Assembly: GCA_934309145.1 (NCBI GenBank)
Contig: CAKRCW010000011.1
Coordinates: forward strand, 1-64,000
DNA: 64,000 nt
Reading direction: 5' to 3'
Source: an uncultured Lachnospiraceae bacterium
GTDB taxonomy: Bacteria > Bacillota > Clostridia > Lachnospirales > Lachnospiraceae
Every line of letters begins with the position of its first letter. Within the stretch, counting starts at the first letter, position 1. Below, in pieces: positions 54,356-63,277 of the stretch. A program made the position numbers and the translations under genes. Under the pieces are notes generated by a model, which did not search any database, was not told the origin of the DNA, and was given only the letters and a program-made list of their open reading frames with translations.

Positions 54356-55498
54356 TCAAAGAACAACTTCAAATGTTGTTCCTCCAAATGAATTGGACTT
54401 AACTGTGATACTGCCATCATGCACTATCACAATTTCATGAACCAAAGCAAGTCCAAGTCCTACACCACCAAGCTCCCGGCTTCTTGATTTATCCACACGA
54501 AAGAATGGTTCAAACACACGCTCCCTTAATTCCTTAGGTATTCCACTTCCTGTATCCTCTACAGACAGATAAACATGGTTTTCCTTCTGATAGGCAGTTA
54601 CTGTAACCTGTCCACCTGAATAATTATATTTTATAGCATTTTCAACAAGATTGTATACCATCCTATAAATAAGAATATCACTTCCTATCAGCGTTGTATC
54701 CTTACATTTCCCAACCAGCTTTACATTCTTTTCTTGTGCAAGAGGTTCTAAATCTGCTAACACCTCATCAACAAGAGCATCAACTATAATTTTCTCATCC
54801 CTTCCCACAGTATGAAGCTCGCTCATATCAAGAAGTGTCTTTACCATTTTACTGAGTCTGTCATTCTGTTCAGTAATCATCTTTATAGTCTGTATGGTAT
54901 CCGCATCATTGCCCATATGCTGGGTTGAATTATATAAATCGAGTTGTACCTGCATTAAAGATAATGGTGTTCTAAGCTCATGTGCTGCATTTGCGGTGAA
55001 TTGCCTCTGTATCTCAAAAGCAGTCGAAAGACGTTCAAGCATTTTATTATATGAAATGCTAAGCTGATTCAGTTCTTTAACCTTATTTTCTTCGATTCGT
55101 GAATCAGCCAGATTTTGTGCCTGGACCTCTTCAATTTTGTCAGAGAACTCGCTAATTGGTTTGAGTGCATGTCCACTTATAAAATATGTGGCTACCCCAC
55201 CGAGAAGTGCCAATATCGCCGAGATTATCAAACTATTTTTTCTGTAATCTTCTTTATTGTTATATACCTGAACAGAGAAATCATTTGCAAATTCGTCCCA
55301 CTTATCATCTGGAATGCTAATATATATTTCGTCTGAAATATCCTCATTATCATCCCCCTGAGCATCAACAGTCTCTTGCAGAGAATCAATATAATACACA
55401 CCATTTTTATAGATAAACAAAGTCAGGCATCCACATATAACCGCAATATATAATGTAATAATACAGGTAAGTCTCCACTGCAATGAAATTCTTTTCAT
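54356..55498 (-). CDS. Sensor histidine kinase
   Basis: A 380-residue kinase with two membrane segments (about 10-30 and 88-108) bounding a 55-residue acidic outside loop, then a HAMP-like region. HisKA motif NAAHELRTPLSLM (phospho-His about 177), N-box LVENAIKYN, G1 DTGSGIP, G2 GGVGLGLALV. Overlaps the response regulator gene by 4 bp (ATGA). Divergent from the redox operon at 56281-58270, which is its likely target, or with the MATE gene. Confidence 0.93.
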   Translation of the reverse strand: MKRISLQWRLTCIITLYIAVICGCLTLFIYKNGVYYIDSLQETVDAQGDDNEDISDEIYISIPDDKWDEFANDFSVQVYNNKEDYRKNSLIISAILALLGGVATYFISGHALKPISEFSDKIEEVQAQNLADSRIEENKVKELNQLSISYNKMLERLSTAFEIQRQFTANAAHELRTPLSLMQVQLDLYNSTQHMGNDADTIQTIKMITEQNDRLSKMVKTLLDMSELHTVGRDEKIIVDALVDEVLADLEPLAQEKNVKLVGKCKDTTLIGSDILIYRMVYNLVENAIKYNYSGGQVTVTAYQKENHVYLSVEDTGSGIPKELRERVFEPFFRVDKSRSRELGGVGLGLALVHEIVIVHDGSITVKSNSFGGTTFEVVL

Positions 55499-56175
55499 CT
55501 ATCAGTCTCCTCTCTTATTTTATATCCCTCTCCTACTTTATTCAAAATCGGATCATATCCAAGCACATTCTTAAACTTTTTTCTAAGTGAAGACATATGT
55601 ACTCTTATAGCCCCACTAAAGCTATCCACAGATGCATCCCAGACATGCTCCATCAATTCCTCCTGACTTACCGGTCTACCCAGATTAAGAAGTAAATATT
55701 CTAAAATACCATTTTCTTTTCTTGTCAATGGAACCAATTCTCCTTTTGCATATGCCTCACGTTTTACTGTATTGAATTTTATCTCGCCACTTTCCAGACA
55801 TACATCCTTCTGCACAAATTTCCTTCTTGTCAGGCTTCTGATACGTGCCTCAAGTTCCTGTAAATGGAATGGTTTTTCCATATAATCATTTGCCCCTGCA
55901 TCCAATCCCTCAACCTTATCCGCAATCTGCCCTCTTGCAGATAATATAAGAACCTTCGTCTCCTCATTTCGCTGTCTGAGTTCCTTTAGAATATCCATCC
56001 CATCCATGCCTGGCAAATTCAAATCCAAAACAATTAAATCGTAATTCTCCACTAATATACATTCAAGAGCCTCTTCCCCGTCATAACAAGTATCTACCTC
56101 GTACCCAACGTCATACAAATTTTTTGCAACCATGTCACATATTTGTTTCTCATCTTCAACTATTAATAATCTCAA
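55495..56175 (-). CDS. OmpR-family response regulator
   Basis: A 226-residue regulator: receiver (phospho-Asp in LIVLDLNLPG), then an OmpR-type DNA-binding domain with LTRKENGILEYLLL and GAIRVHMSSLRKKFK stretches. First gene of the two-component pair. The 105-bp region between it and the TTG start at 56281 contains both divergent promoters. Confidence 0.93.
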   Translation of the reverse strand: MRLLIVEDEKQICDMVAKNLYDVGYEVDTCYDGEEALECILVENYDLIVLDLNLPGMDGMDILKELRQRNEETKVLILSARGQIADKVEGLDAGANDYMEKPFHLQELEARIRSLTRRKFVQKDVCLESGEIKFNTVKREAYAKGELVPLTRKENGILEYLLLNLGRPVSQEELMEHVWDASVDSFSGAIRVHMSSLRKKFKNVLGYDPILNKVGEGYKIREETDR

Positions 56176-56280
56176 TTTTCTTTCACCTGTTTCTTAACAA
56201 AGATTTTACATCAGCTATTGTATAATACCAAAGTCAGCTAGTCAATAAACACAACACATGTAGAAAGGAGAAACAATATC

Positions 56281-56421
56281 TTGAAGTGCAGAAAAATATC
56301 TCAAATTGTTTTGCTTATCGCAGGCATAACTATGATTAGCTATGGTGCAATCAGAGGTGAGGCATCTGTTGTACTTAGTAAAGCAATAAAATTATGTATG
56401 GAGTGTGTAGGAATTGGATAA
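56281..56421 (+). CDS. CD1871A-family CXXC mini-protein
   Basis: A 46-residue gene that starts at TTG, 10 nt after AAAGGAG. It has one hydrophobic segment (about 6-21), the RGE turn, and the conserved end KLCMECVGIG with CxxC. This matches the small CD1871A-type CXXC proteins that precede 4Fe-4S and thioredoxin-like genes in Clostridia. It probably sits in the membrane and hands thiol electrons between its two partners. The next gene starts within its last codons (8 bp overlap), which couples translation. Confidence 0.8.
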   Translation: MKCRKISQIVLLIAGITMISYGAIRGEASVVLSKAIKLCMECVGIG

Positions 56422-57328
56422 AGGAAAAAAATTATTATCAAAAAAAACAGCCAAAATACGTGGATGGATACAGGCAGCAGCAACACTGCTCACCAATATT
56501 CACATTACTAATTTATTTAAGGGCAAAATATACCAAGGCAAAACAAAAACAGCATGTGTACCAGGATTAAACTGTTATTCCTGTCCTGCTGCGACAGGAG
56601 CATGCCCGATTGGAGCCTTTCAGGCTGTTGTTGGATCATCCAAATTTAAATTTTCATACTATATAACTGGTTTTTTTATTTTACTTGGTGTGACACTTGG
56701 AAGATTCATATGCGGTTTTTTATGTCCATTTGGATGGTTTCAGGATTTACTTCATAAAATCCCTGGAAAAAAATTTTCCACAGCTAAATTAAAGCCACTA
56801 AGATACCTGAAATATCTCATCCTTATTGTCTTCGTTATACTTCTTCCGATGGTTGTAACGAACTCTATTGGAATGGGAGATCCATTTTTCTGTAAATATA
56901 TTTGTCCACAAGGTGTTTTAGAAGGTGCTATACCTCTTTCGCTTGGAAATACCGCTATACGCTCTGCACTTGGAAAGCTATTTTCATTTAAATGCCTTAT
57001 TTTAATAACTGTTGTTGTGTTGAGTATTCTGTTTTACAGACCTTTTTGTAAATGGATTTGTCCTCTTGGAGCAATCTACTCATTATTTAATAAAGTCAGC
57101 TTTCTTAATATTAAAGTTGATAACAGTAAATGCGTCGGATGCAACCAATGCTCAAAGGCATGTAAAATGGACGTTGATGTGTGCAAGACTCCAAATCATC
57201 CGGAATGCATAAGATGTGGAGCATGCATAAAAGCCTGCCCTAAAGATGCAATTCACTATCAATTTATGGGAAACTCTTGCGAAAAAATTAACAGCAACAG
57301 CCAGCGACAAACAACAGATATCAATTAA
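56414..57328 (+). CDS. Membrane 4Fe-4S binding protein (NapH/CcdA-adjacent type)
   Basis: A 304-residue polytopic protein with a TTG start at 56414 that overlaps the CXXC gene by 8 bp. Cysteine motifs alternate with membrane helices: CYSCPAATGACPIG, CGFLCPFGWFQ, CKYICPQGVLEG and CKWICPLGA, then a C-terminal soluble ferredoxin domain with CVGCNQCSKAC and CIRCGACIKACPKD. It is a NapH/YccM-like membrane electron carrier and should feed the thioredoxin-like lipoprotein that follows. Three-gene order equals the redox cassette known from Clostridia. Confidence 0.88.
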   Translation: MDKGKKLLSKKTAKIRGWIQAAATLLTNIHITNLFKGKIYQGKTKTACVPGLNCYSCPAATGACPIGAFQAVVGSSKFKFSYYITGFFILLGVTLGRFICGFLCPFGWFQDLLHKIPGKKFSTAKLKPLRYLKYLILIVFVILLPMVVTNSIGMGDPFFCKYICPQGVLEGAIPLSLGNTAIRSALGKLFSFKCLILITVVVLSILFYRPFCKWICPLGAIYSLFNKVSFLNIKVDNSKCVGCNQCSKACKMDVDVCKTPNHPECIRCGACIKACPKDAIHYQFMGNSCEKINSNSQRQTTDIN

Positions 57329-57361
57329 TCTTATTACAATTATTAAAAGGAGTAATTATTC

Positions 57362-58270
57362 ATGAAAACTAAAAGAACATTTATCACAATTTTTACACTA
57401 TGTGCAGCATTATTACTTACCGCCTGCAATGGAAAAGGAGATGCAAACGCCAATAAGTCCCAGGGCACTCAGACTGAATCTAATGCAGAAGCTGCAGATA
57501 ACTCCAATGCAACACTAGAGGATTTATACCAGCAGGAAAATCAGCTCTTTGCAGAACATGAAGATGTGTGGAACAAAGCATTTGGTATGATGAATAAAAG
57601 CACTGCTGATCCAAATGGAAATTATGCAGATTATCTGGCTGGCACCATTGAATCAAACAAGGATGCCTTCACAGACGATGAGCTGCAAATACTTACAAAC
57701 GATATTGAAGCTATACGAAAAATTGAGGAGCAGATATCAGAAATTGAGAAAAATAATTTGATATCAGATAGTGACAACCAGAATGACAATTCTGAAGGAA
57801 CATCTCCATTCAAGAATTTCTCTGGTCAGGACTTTGATGGTAATTCTGTTGATGAAAGCCTATTTTCTGAAAATGCAGTAACTGTCATCAATTTCTGGTT
57901 TAGTGGTTGCAAGCCTTGTGTTGCTGAGCTATCTAAACTTAACGAATTAAATGATTCAATCAAGTCAATGGGAGGCGAAGTAATAGGCATCAACACAGAA
58001 ACCTTTGATGGAAATGAAGATGCTATCACTGAAGCTAAAGCTATTCTTGAAAGTCAGGGAGCAAAATATCGCAATCTTTCAATTGACTCTGATTCAGATG
58101 CAGGTAAATATGCTTCTGACATTATGGCATTTCCAACAACAATATTAGTTGACAGAAATGGCAATATTGTAGGCGATCCGATGCTTGGCGGAATTGATAA
58201 TCAGGACAACTACGATACACTAATGAATCAGATTCAGTCTGTGATTGATGCAGACAGCACAAATAAATAA
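57362..58270 (+). CDS. TlpA-like thioredoxin-domain lipoprotein
   Basis: A 302-residue extracytoplasmic lipoprotein: lipobox LLLTAC (Cys22), an acidic helical spacer (about 25-150) and a thioredoxin fold with active site SGCKPCVAEL, then VIGINTETFDGN. It reduces or forms disulfides in exported proteins, probably driven by the CXXC mini-protein and the Fe-S protein of the same operon. AAGGAG lies 9 nt upstream. Ends before the bidirectional terminator at 58332-58379. Confidence 0.88.
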   Translation: MKTKRTFITIFTLCAALLLTACNGKGDANANKSQGTQTESNAEAADNSNATLEDLYQQENQLFAEHEDVWNKAFGMMNKSTADPNGNYADYLAGTIESNKDAFTDDELQILTNDIEAIRKIEEQISEIEKNNLISDSDNQNDNSEGTSPFKNFSGQDFDGNSVDESLFSENAVTVINFWFSGCKPCVAELSKLNELNDSIKSMGGEVIGINTETFDGNEDAITEAKAILESQGAKYRNLSIDSDSDAGKYASDIMAFPTTILVDRNGNIVGDPMLGGIDNQDNYDTLMNQIQSVIDADSTNK

Positions 58271-58331
58271 TATAGGGGCTGTAAAAAGCAGTTATATCAA
58301 TCATTTTTAGAAAACAGAAAAATAGCAAAAA

Positions 58332-58379
58332 AATAATAAGAGGAGCCTGCATCTCATGATGAAGACTCCTCTTATTATT
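58332..58379. terminator. Bidirectional terminator between tlpA-like and fucO-like genes
   Basis: AATAATAAGAGGAG (58332-58345) and CTCCTCTTATTATT (58366-58379) form a perfect 14-bp stem. Seven A residues just left give a T-run for minus-strand transcripts from the dehydrogenase, and T residues follow in the plus direction. Confidence 0.9.
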
Positions 58380-59525
58380 TTACATCAGCTTACGGAACAT
58401 CTCTTCAAACTGCTCTAAGCTTGCCGGTCTCGGATTGCCTGGTGCACACGCATCCGCTGCAGCGGATTCACACAGGAATGGCAGATCCTCTTCCTTCAGT
58501 TTCTCAAGCTTTGTCGGAATTCCAACATCGATAGACAACTGCTGAACCGCATCAATAGCTGCCTGTCTGTATGTCGCCTGATCCATGTCTGTCGTATCAA
58601 TTCCAAATGCCTCTGCAATGGATTTGTACTTTTCTCCTGTATACTCCTTGTTGAATTCCATTACAATTGGAAGCATCATCGCACAGGCAACACCATGTGG
58701 TGTATCATATACCGCTCCAAGTGTATGTGCCATGGAATGTGCGATTCCAAGTCCAACATTGGAATATGCCATAGCTGTTACATACTGTGCAAGTGCCATG
58801 CCTTCGCGTCCATCCGGATCATTCTCCACTGCTTTTCTTAAGTTTGCTGCAATCAGCTTAATTGCCTCCAAATCCAAGCAATCAGACAATTCCCATGCTC
58901 CTGCCGTAGTATAACCTTCAATTGCATGCGTCAAAGCGTCCATACCTGTCGATGCAGTCAATCCCTTTGGCATTGAGGACATCATATCTGGATCAACAAC
59001 TGCAACATCCGGAATATCATTTGGATCAACACATACAAATTTACGTTTCTTCTCTACATCTGTAATTACATAATTGATGGTTGACTCTGCACCTGTACCT
59101 CCTGTTGTAGGTACTGCAATCGTAAACACCGTTCTCTTTTTCGTTGGTGCAACACCCTCCAAAGAACGAACATCTGCAAATTCAGGGTTATTGATAATAA
59201 TACCGATTGCTTTTCCTGTATCCATGGATGAACCACCACCTATGGTAATCATAAAATCGGCTTCTGAGCTCTTATATGCTTCTACACCATGTAACACATT
59301 CTCAATCGTTGGATTCGGCTTGATATCAGAATATAATACATATTCTATGCCATTTTCCTTCAGCAGGTCGGTAACCTTAGCAGTCACGCCAAACTTTACC
59401 AAATCCGGATCAGATGCTACGAACGCCTTCTTAAATCCCTTTGATTTTACAATGCCGGGAATCTCATTAATTGCACCATGTCCATGATAAGAAATTCCAT
59501 TCAATACAAAACGATTCACTGCCAT
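58380..59525 (-). CDS. fucO: Iron-containing alcohol dehydrogenase, FucO-like (lactaldehyde reductase)
   Basis: A 381-residue group III alcohol dehydrogenase. It matches E. coli FucO in length and in long blocks: NNPEFADVRSLEG, TINYVITDVEKKRKFVCVDP (broken: NYVITDVEKKRKFVCV), ALTHAIEGY and TPHG. NAD-binding GGGSSMDTGKA and the Fe ligands Asp and His in TGMDALTHA, plus His residues in IAHSMAHTLG and DTPHG, are all present. It would reduce lactaldehyde or a related aldehyde to an alcohol during fucose, rhamnose or propanediol metabolism; no sugar genes flank it here. Own promoter at 59621-59649. Confidence 0.9.
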   Translation of the reverse strand: MAVNRFVLNGISYHGHGAINEIPGIVKSKGFKKAFVASDPDLVKFGVTAKVTDLLKENGIEYVLYSDIKPNPTIENVLHGVEAYKSSEADFMITIGGGSSMDTGKAIGIIINNPEFADVRSLEGVAPTKKRTVFTIAVPTTGGTGAESTINYVITDVEKKRKFVCVDPNDIPDVAVVDPDMMSSMPKGLTASTGMDALTHAIEGYTTAGAWELSDCLDLEAIKLIAANLRKAVENDPDGREGMALAQYVTAMAYSNVGLGIAHSMAHTLGAVYDTPHGVACAMMLPIVMEFNKEYTGEKYKSIAEAFGIDTTDMDQATYRQAAIDAVQQLSIDVGIPTKLEKLKEEDLPFLCESAAADACAPGNPRPASLEQFEEMFRKLM

Positions 59526-59620
59526 AATTCATTCTCCTTTCAATTGCACAACTTCTGCTCTCATACAAAACCCATATATTATGTGAATTTTGCATAACGA
59601 ATTGTTTATTTATAAGTTTT

Positions 59621-59649
59621 ATTGTAACACATTTTACAAATTATGGCAA
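59621..59649 (-). promoter_or_regulatory. Promoter of fucO-like gene
   Basis: Minus-strand TTGCCA (59649-59644), 17-nt spacer, TACAAT (59626-59621), about 96 nt before the start; two deviations from consensus in total. Confidence 0.7.
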
Positions 59650-59665
59650 ACCTAAGAATGTTCTA

Positions 59666-59892
59666 GTTTCTGTAAAGTAATAGTTGGCACGTTTCTTATT
59701 CGGACGCTTTTTACCTATGGATAATGGATTCCATGCAGGGACGTTTGCGACAGCCGGCACTTAATGAGTGCATGGCACGAATTTAGTGCCGCTGCTCGGA
59801 GCAATAAGTGGAAACGGTCCCTTAATGGAAGCATTATCCATAGGTAAAAAGCGTCCGAATAAGAAACGTGCCAACTATTACTTTACAGAAAC
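59666..59892. repeat. Long palindrome family, copy D
   Basis: A 61-bp perfect outer stem (59666-59726 with 59832-59892) surrounds the core 59735-59821, 87 nt, which differs from that of copy E at only two positions. Begins 33 nt after the stop of the PAS gene on the minus strand. The apical core has the nested hairpins GCACTTAATGAGTGC and GGCACGAATTTAGTGCC. Confidence 0.92.
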
Positions 59893-59924
59893 AATGTTCT
59901 AAAAGAATGGAAATATCCAAAATA

Positions 59925-60305
59925 CTACATCAAGTCATATCTTTTCATTGTCTCCAAATTTCTATATTCATGTTTCTCATAATACCCTATGAACTTTCCT
60001 TCATCTCTAAGAGCTACCATATATACATCCTTGTTCTGTTTCTCATTATGGAATGTATATACTATATTATGACTCTCATCTGCCTCAAACCAGTCAATCA
60101 CCTGCTGTATCTTAGCTCTTGATTCCGGATTATGACATTCAAGCAGGCTCCTGCCAATCAGCTTAGCTCCACCTCGCTTTTCATAGCTGCTAACTGCTGC
60201 CGGATTCATGTATATAATTTCATGCTTCAGGTTACAGATTACTATTGAAGCCCTGTCCTGGTCTATAACACTTTTAAAGAAACTAAAATATGCTTCAATA
60301 TTCAT
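59925..60305 (-). CDS. Small PAS-domain protein
   Basis: A 126-residue single-domain protein. A PAS fold covers about 14-120, with the SIVICNLKHEIIYMNPAA, GRSLLECHN, and YMVALRDEGKFIGYYE stretches that mark the heme- or small-ligand binding class. No output domain, so it probably works as a ligand carrier or a partner of another regulator. It stands between two minus-strand genes; the membrane protein gene upstream starts 13 bp before its ATG. Confidence 0.8.
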   Translation of the reverse strand: MNIEAYFSFFKSVIDQDRASIVICNLKHEIIYMNPAAVSSYEKRGGAKLIGRSLLECHNPESRAKIQQVIDWFEADESHNIVYTFHNEKQNKDVYMVALRDEGKFIGYYEKHEYRNLETMKRYDLM

Positions 60306-60318
60306 AAATCATATCCTC

Positions 60319-61278
60319 CTAATCAAACTTAAAAAACCAGAAAAATTTTCCTCCATATTGGTTTCTTTTACTAATTATTAAAGCCGATAATATATGGAAA
60401 ATCAAAAATCCTCCACCAATAAGTGTCATTATAAGTTCAGCATGCGTTAAAACAGAGATATCCTCGCCATCATAACCTATATACACCTTCTTATTACTTA
60501 ATATAATATTACTTCCCTCGTACCAAAATTTATCAACACCATTTACAAGTGAATCTGCCTTTATTTGCAATACAGTGTAAGTAGTGCGAACACCTTTACC
60601 ATATATGGATTTAAAAACAGCCTGACTACCACCAGTGTATTTCTTAACAAATTGTGAGCTTCTTCTTGTATCCTGATAAGTGACAATTCCAGTAGCATGG
60701 TTGTCCATATGCAAATATCCCACTACTTTAGCAGCACCCGCTACTAATAAAATCAAGGCAGTCAATATTGCTAAAATCTCCACCGTGTATAAAAAATTCA
60801 ATGATTTAGCTTTGACTATCATCTCCTCTTCGCTACACCATGGTTTATGTATAAAATTACGTAGTGTTACAGGGAATAAAAATACTGCACCAAGCAAGCC
60901 TGCAATAGCTAAAACAAGGCACACTATTACAGGAGCTTTTGTTCCTATTACCAACTCTGAATTTACCCCTTGTTCGGTAGATTCATCCATAAATGTAATA
61001 CTGCCGCTTACCAGAACCTTCTTGTCCTGCTTCAATCCAGACTTACTTCCTGAATAATAGTAATGAAAGAAAGCAGTTCCTCCATCCTCCCTCGGAACAT
61101 CAATCTTTAGTATTGCATAACCACTGGTTCCACTTTCATCAGCACTTGACACCGTTGCCATCACAGCATTTGACGACAACAAAGACAATCTCGGCACACA
61201 GTAAAAAGCTGTGGCTATAAATAACACAAGGCATATAATTGCTATAATCATATTTGATAAATTCTTTTTGTATGTCAT
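60319..61278 (-). CDS. Membrane protein of unknown function
   Basis: About 319 residues. Start at 61278 follows AAGGGG by 6 nt. Four hydrophobic segments (about 8-28, 120-145, 170-195, 285-310), with outside beta-rich stretches between: YAILKIDVPREDGGTAFFHYYYSG and TGIVTYQDTRRSSQFVKKY. The layout resembles DUF3592-like signal-responsive membrane proteins, but I do not claim it. Thirteen bp separate it from the PAS gene, so the two may be an operon. Confidence 0.6.
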   Translation of the reverse strand: MTYKKNLSNMIIAIICLVLFIATAFYCVPRLSLLSSNAVMATVSSADESGTSGYAILKIDVPREDGGTAFFHYYYSGSKSGLKQDKKVLVSGSITFMDESTEQGVNSELVIGTKAPVIVCLVLAIAGLLGAVFLFPVTLRNFIHKPWCSEEEMIVKAKSLNFLYTVEILAILTALILLVAGAAKVVGYLHMDNHATGIVTYQDTRRSSQFVKKYTGGSQAVFKSIYGKGVRTTYTVLQIKADSLVNGVDKFWYEGSNIILSNKKVYIGYDGEDISVLTHAELIMTLIGGGFLIFHILSALIISKRNQYGGKFFWFFKFD

Positions 61279-61313
61279 ATTATCCCCTTTCAATCTTTCT
61301 TACTACACAATCA

Positions 61314-62114
61314 TTAAAGCACAATCCTCTCCAAGTCATCAGGTATAAAAATATTTCCTCTGAAATACTTTTTACCCTCATCCCCATAAAGCTCTTTTCT
61401 TCGCGAAAGATTTTTATCCTCAGTATGATACAGTAATAAGTTTTTCACGTTGAGTTCTTCAGCTAACTGGCTGGCATCCTTTACAGTTGAATGATGTTTT
61501 TCATAAGGATGGAATATATCAGCCTGACCGTCTAAGCAAAATGCTTCATGCAGCAGCCATTTACTATTAACAGCATACTGTTTTTCACAGGTATTGTATG
61601 GTTCGTCTCCACAACAGGTTAGCTTCTCTCCATCTCCAAGCTCCATGCAAAATCCAAATTGCTTAGCCTTTGTTGAGTGTATATCGAAAAATGTAACCTT
61701 TTTATTAATTATTTCTACTGATTCGCCATCCTCAACTGCCACTAAATGCAGTCGTTGTCCGATTAGGACTGTCTCCTTTTTCTGTAGCAGCTTCTCTGCC
61801 ATCTCACGCAGCAAATCAATAACCTCATCATGTGCATATATGGTTGCCTCGCCCTCATATTCTCCCTTACGCATATGCTGACATATCATACGCATCATCC
61901 ATATTATACCCATGATATGGTCAATATGCTTATGAGTTACGAAAATGGTTCTCACATTCCTCCAATCAATTTCTGCATATTTTAATTGGTGAAGTATTGT
62001 ACTTCCTCCACCACCGTCTACCATAAAATATTGGTTATCCTCATGTAACACAAAACATGTATTATAACACTCTGTTACGAGTGCATTTCCTGTACCAAGC
62101 ATCGTAATATCCAT
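61314..62114 (-). CDS. MBL-fold metallo-hydrolase, RNase Z-like
   Basis: A 266-residue metallo-beta-lactamase-fold hydrolase. The HxHxDH metal motif appears as THKHIDHIMG (about residues 60-69); further ligands are in CGDEPY and KHHST, and the C-terminal LLLYHTED is the final His site. Short and soluble, close to the tRNase Z group of small hydrolases but without an exosite arm, so RNA processing is not certain. It stands 35 bp upstream of the membrane protein gene on the same strand. Confidence 0.85.
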   Translation of the reverse strand: MDITMLGTGNALVTECYNTCFVLHEDNQYFMVDGGGGSTILHQLKYAEIDWRNVRTIFVTHKHIDHIMGIIWMMRMICQHMRKGEYEGEATIYAHDEVIDLLREMAEKLLQKKETVLIGQRLHLVAVEDGESVEIINKKVTFFDIHSTKAKQFGFCMELGDGEKLTCCGDEPYNTCEKQYAVNSKWLLHEAFCLDGQADIFHPYEKHHSTVKDASQLAEELNVKNLLLYHTEDKNLSRRKELYGDEGKKYFRGNIFIPDDLERIVL

Positions 62115-62232
62115 AATCCCCTCCTATGCAACTCTGTAAAATCATTTATTTTGGATTTTGTCAGCTAATATTTTTATATATTTCCACCTACACCACAGTA
62201 TATCATTCCATCCAGATTTTTACCAGCAACAA

Positions 62233-62264
62233 GCACAAAAAAGGAGCTGACCAGCAGCTCCTTT
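62233..62264 (-). terminator. Terminator of the aldolase gene
   Basis: AAAGGAGCTG (62240-62249) and CAGCTCCTTT (62255-62264) form a 10-bp stem with a 5-nt loop; six T residues follow in minus-strand direction. It lies 36 bp after the aldolase stop. Confidence 0.9.
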
Positions 62265-62299
62265 AATGCATATTACATGCCTAAAATATTCTACAGTTC

Positions 62300-63163
62300 T
62301 TATGCCTTTCCAACTGAACCGAAGAGTTCCATCTTCTCTTTTACAGTTGCCTTGATTGCCTCTGCACCAGGTGCAAGAAGCTTTCTAGGATCAAAGCCCT
62401 TACCTTCAACATCCTTACCAGCCTCGATATACTTTCTTGTAGCTTCCTGGAATGCTAACTGGCACTCTGTATTAACGTTAATCTTTGAAACGCCAAGTGA
62501 GATAGCCTTCTTAATCATATCTGCTGGGATACCTGTACCACCGTGAAGAACAAGTGGCATGATACCTGTCTTCTGCTGAATAGCATCAAGTGTCTCGAAT
62601 GAAAGTCCCTGCCAATTTGCAGGATACTTACCATGGATATTACCGATACCTGCTGCAAGCATATCTACGCCAAGGTCAGCGATTGTCTTGCACTCTTCAG
62701 GGTCAGCACACTCACCCATACCTACAACACCGTCTTCCTCTCCACCGATTGAGCCAACCTCACACTCGATAGAAAGACCTAACTGATGAGCAACATTTAC
62801 TAACTCTGTTGACTTAGCAAGGTTCTCCTCAAATGGGTAATGTGAACCATCAAACATGATAGATGTAAATCCAGCCTTAATACACTTATAGCATCCTTCG
62901 TATGTTCCGTGGTCAAGGTGAAGTGCTACAGGAACTGTAATTCCTAACTCCTCGTCCATAGCCTTAACCATAGCTGCAACTGTCTTGAAGCCTGTCATAT
63001 ACTTACCAGCGCCCTCAGATACACCAAGGATAACTGGAGAGTTAAGCTCCTGTGCTGTTAAAAGAATTGACTTTGTCCACTCAAGGTTATTAATGTTGAA
63101 CTGACCTACTGCATACTTGCCAGCTTTTGCCTTCTTCAACATCTCTGTAGCTGAAACTAACAT
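62300..63163 (-). CDS. fba: Class II fructose-bisphosphate aldolase
   Basis: A 287-residue zinc aldolase of glycolysis. Start at 63163 (MLVSATEML) follows GGAGG by 9 nt; the reading from 63184 has no good ribosome binding site. Landmarks: VALHLDHGTYEGC zinc ligands, CEVGSIGGEEDGVV loop with the substrate site, GNIHGKYP His ligand and LHGGTGIP, with NVNTECQLAF at the end. The 290-residue length fits the Firmicute class II type. Follows a long palindrome copy. Confidence 0.95.
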   Translation of the reverse strand: MLVSATEMLKKAKAGKYAVGQFNINNLEWTKSILLTAQELNSPVILGVSEGAGKYMTGFKTVAAMVKAMDEELGITVPVALHLDHGTYEGCYKCIKAGFTSIMFDGSHYPFEENLAKSTELVNVAHQLGLSIECEVGSIGGEEDGVVGMGECADPEECKTIADLGVDMLAAGIGNIHGKYPANWQGLSFETLDAIQQKTGIMPLVLHGGTGIPADMIKKAISLGVSKINVNTECQLAFQEATRKYIEAGKDVEGKGFDPRKLLAPGAEAIKATVKEKMELFGSVGKA

Positions 63164-63277
63164 TTGTAAATTCCTCCGTTTCATATAATGTATTTTCGTA
63201 ATTCACAATGTCATAACACCGTGTATTGCTTTCCACATGATTATACTATAGGATTTCAAAAAAATAAAGGAAATATT

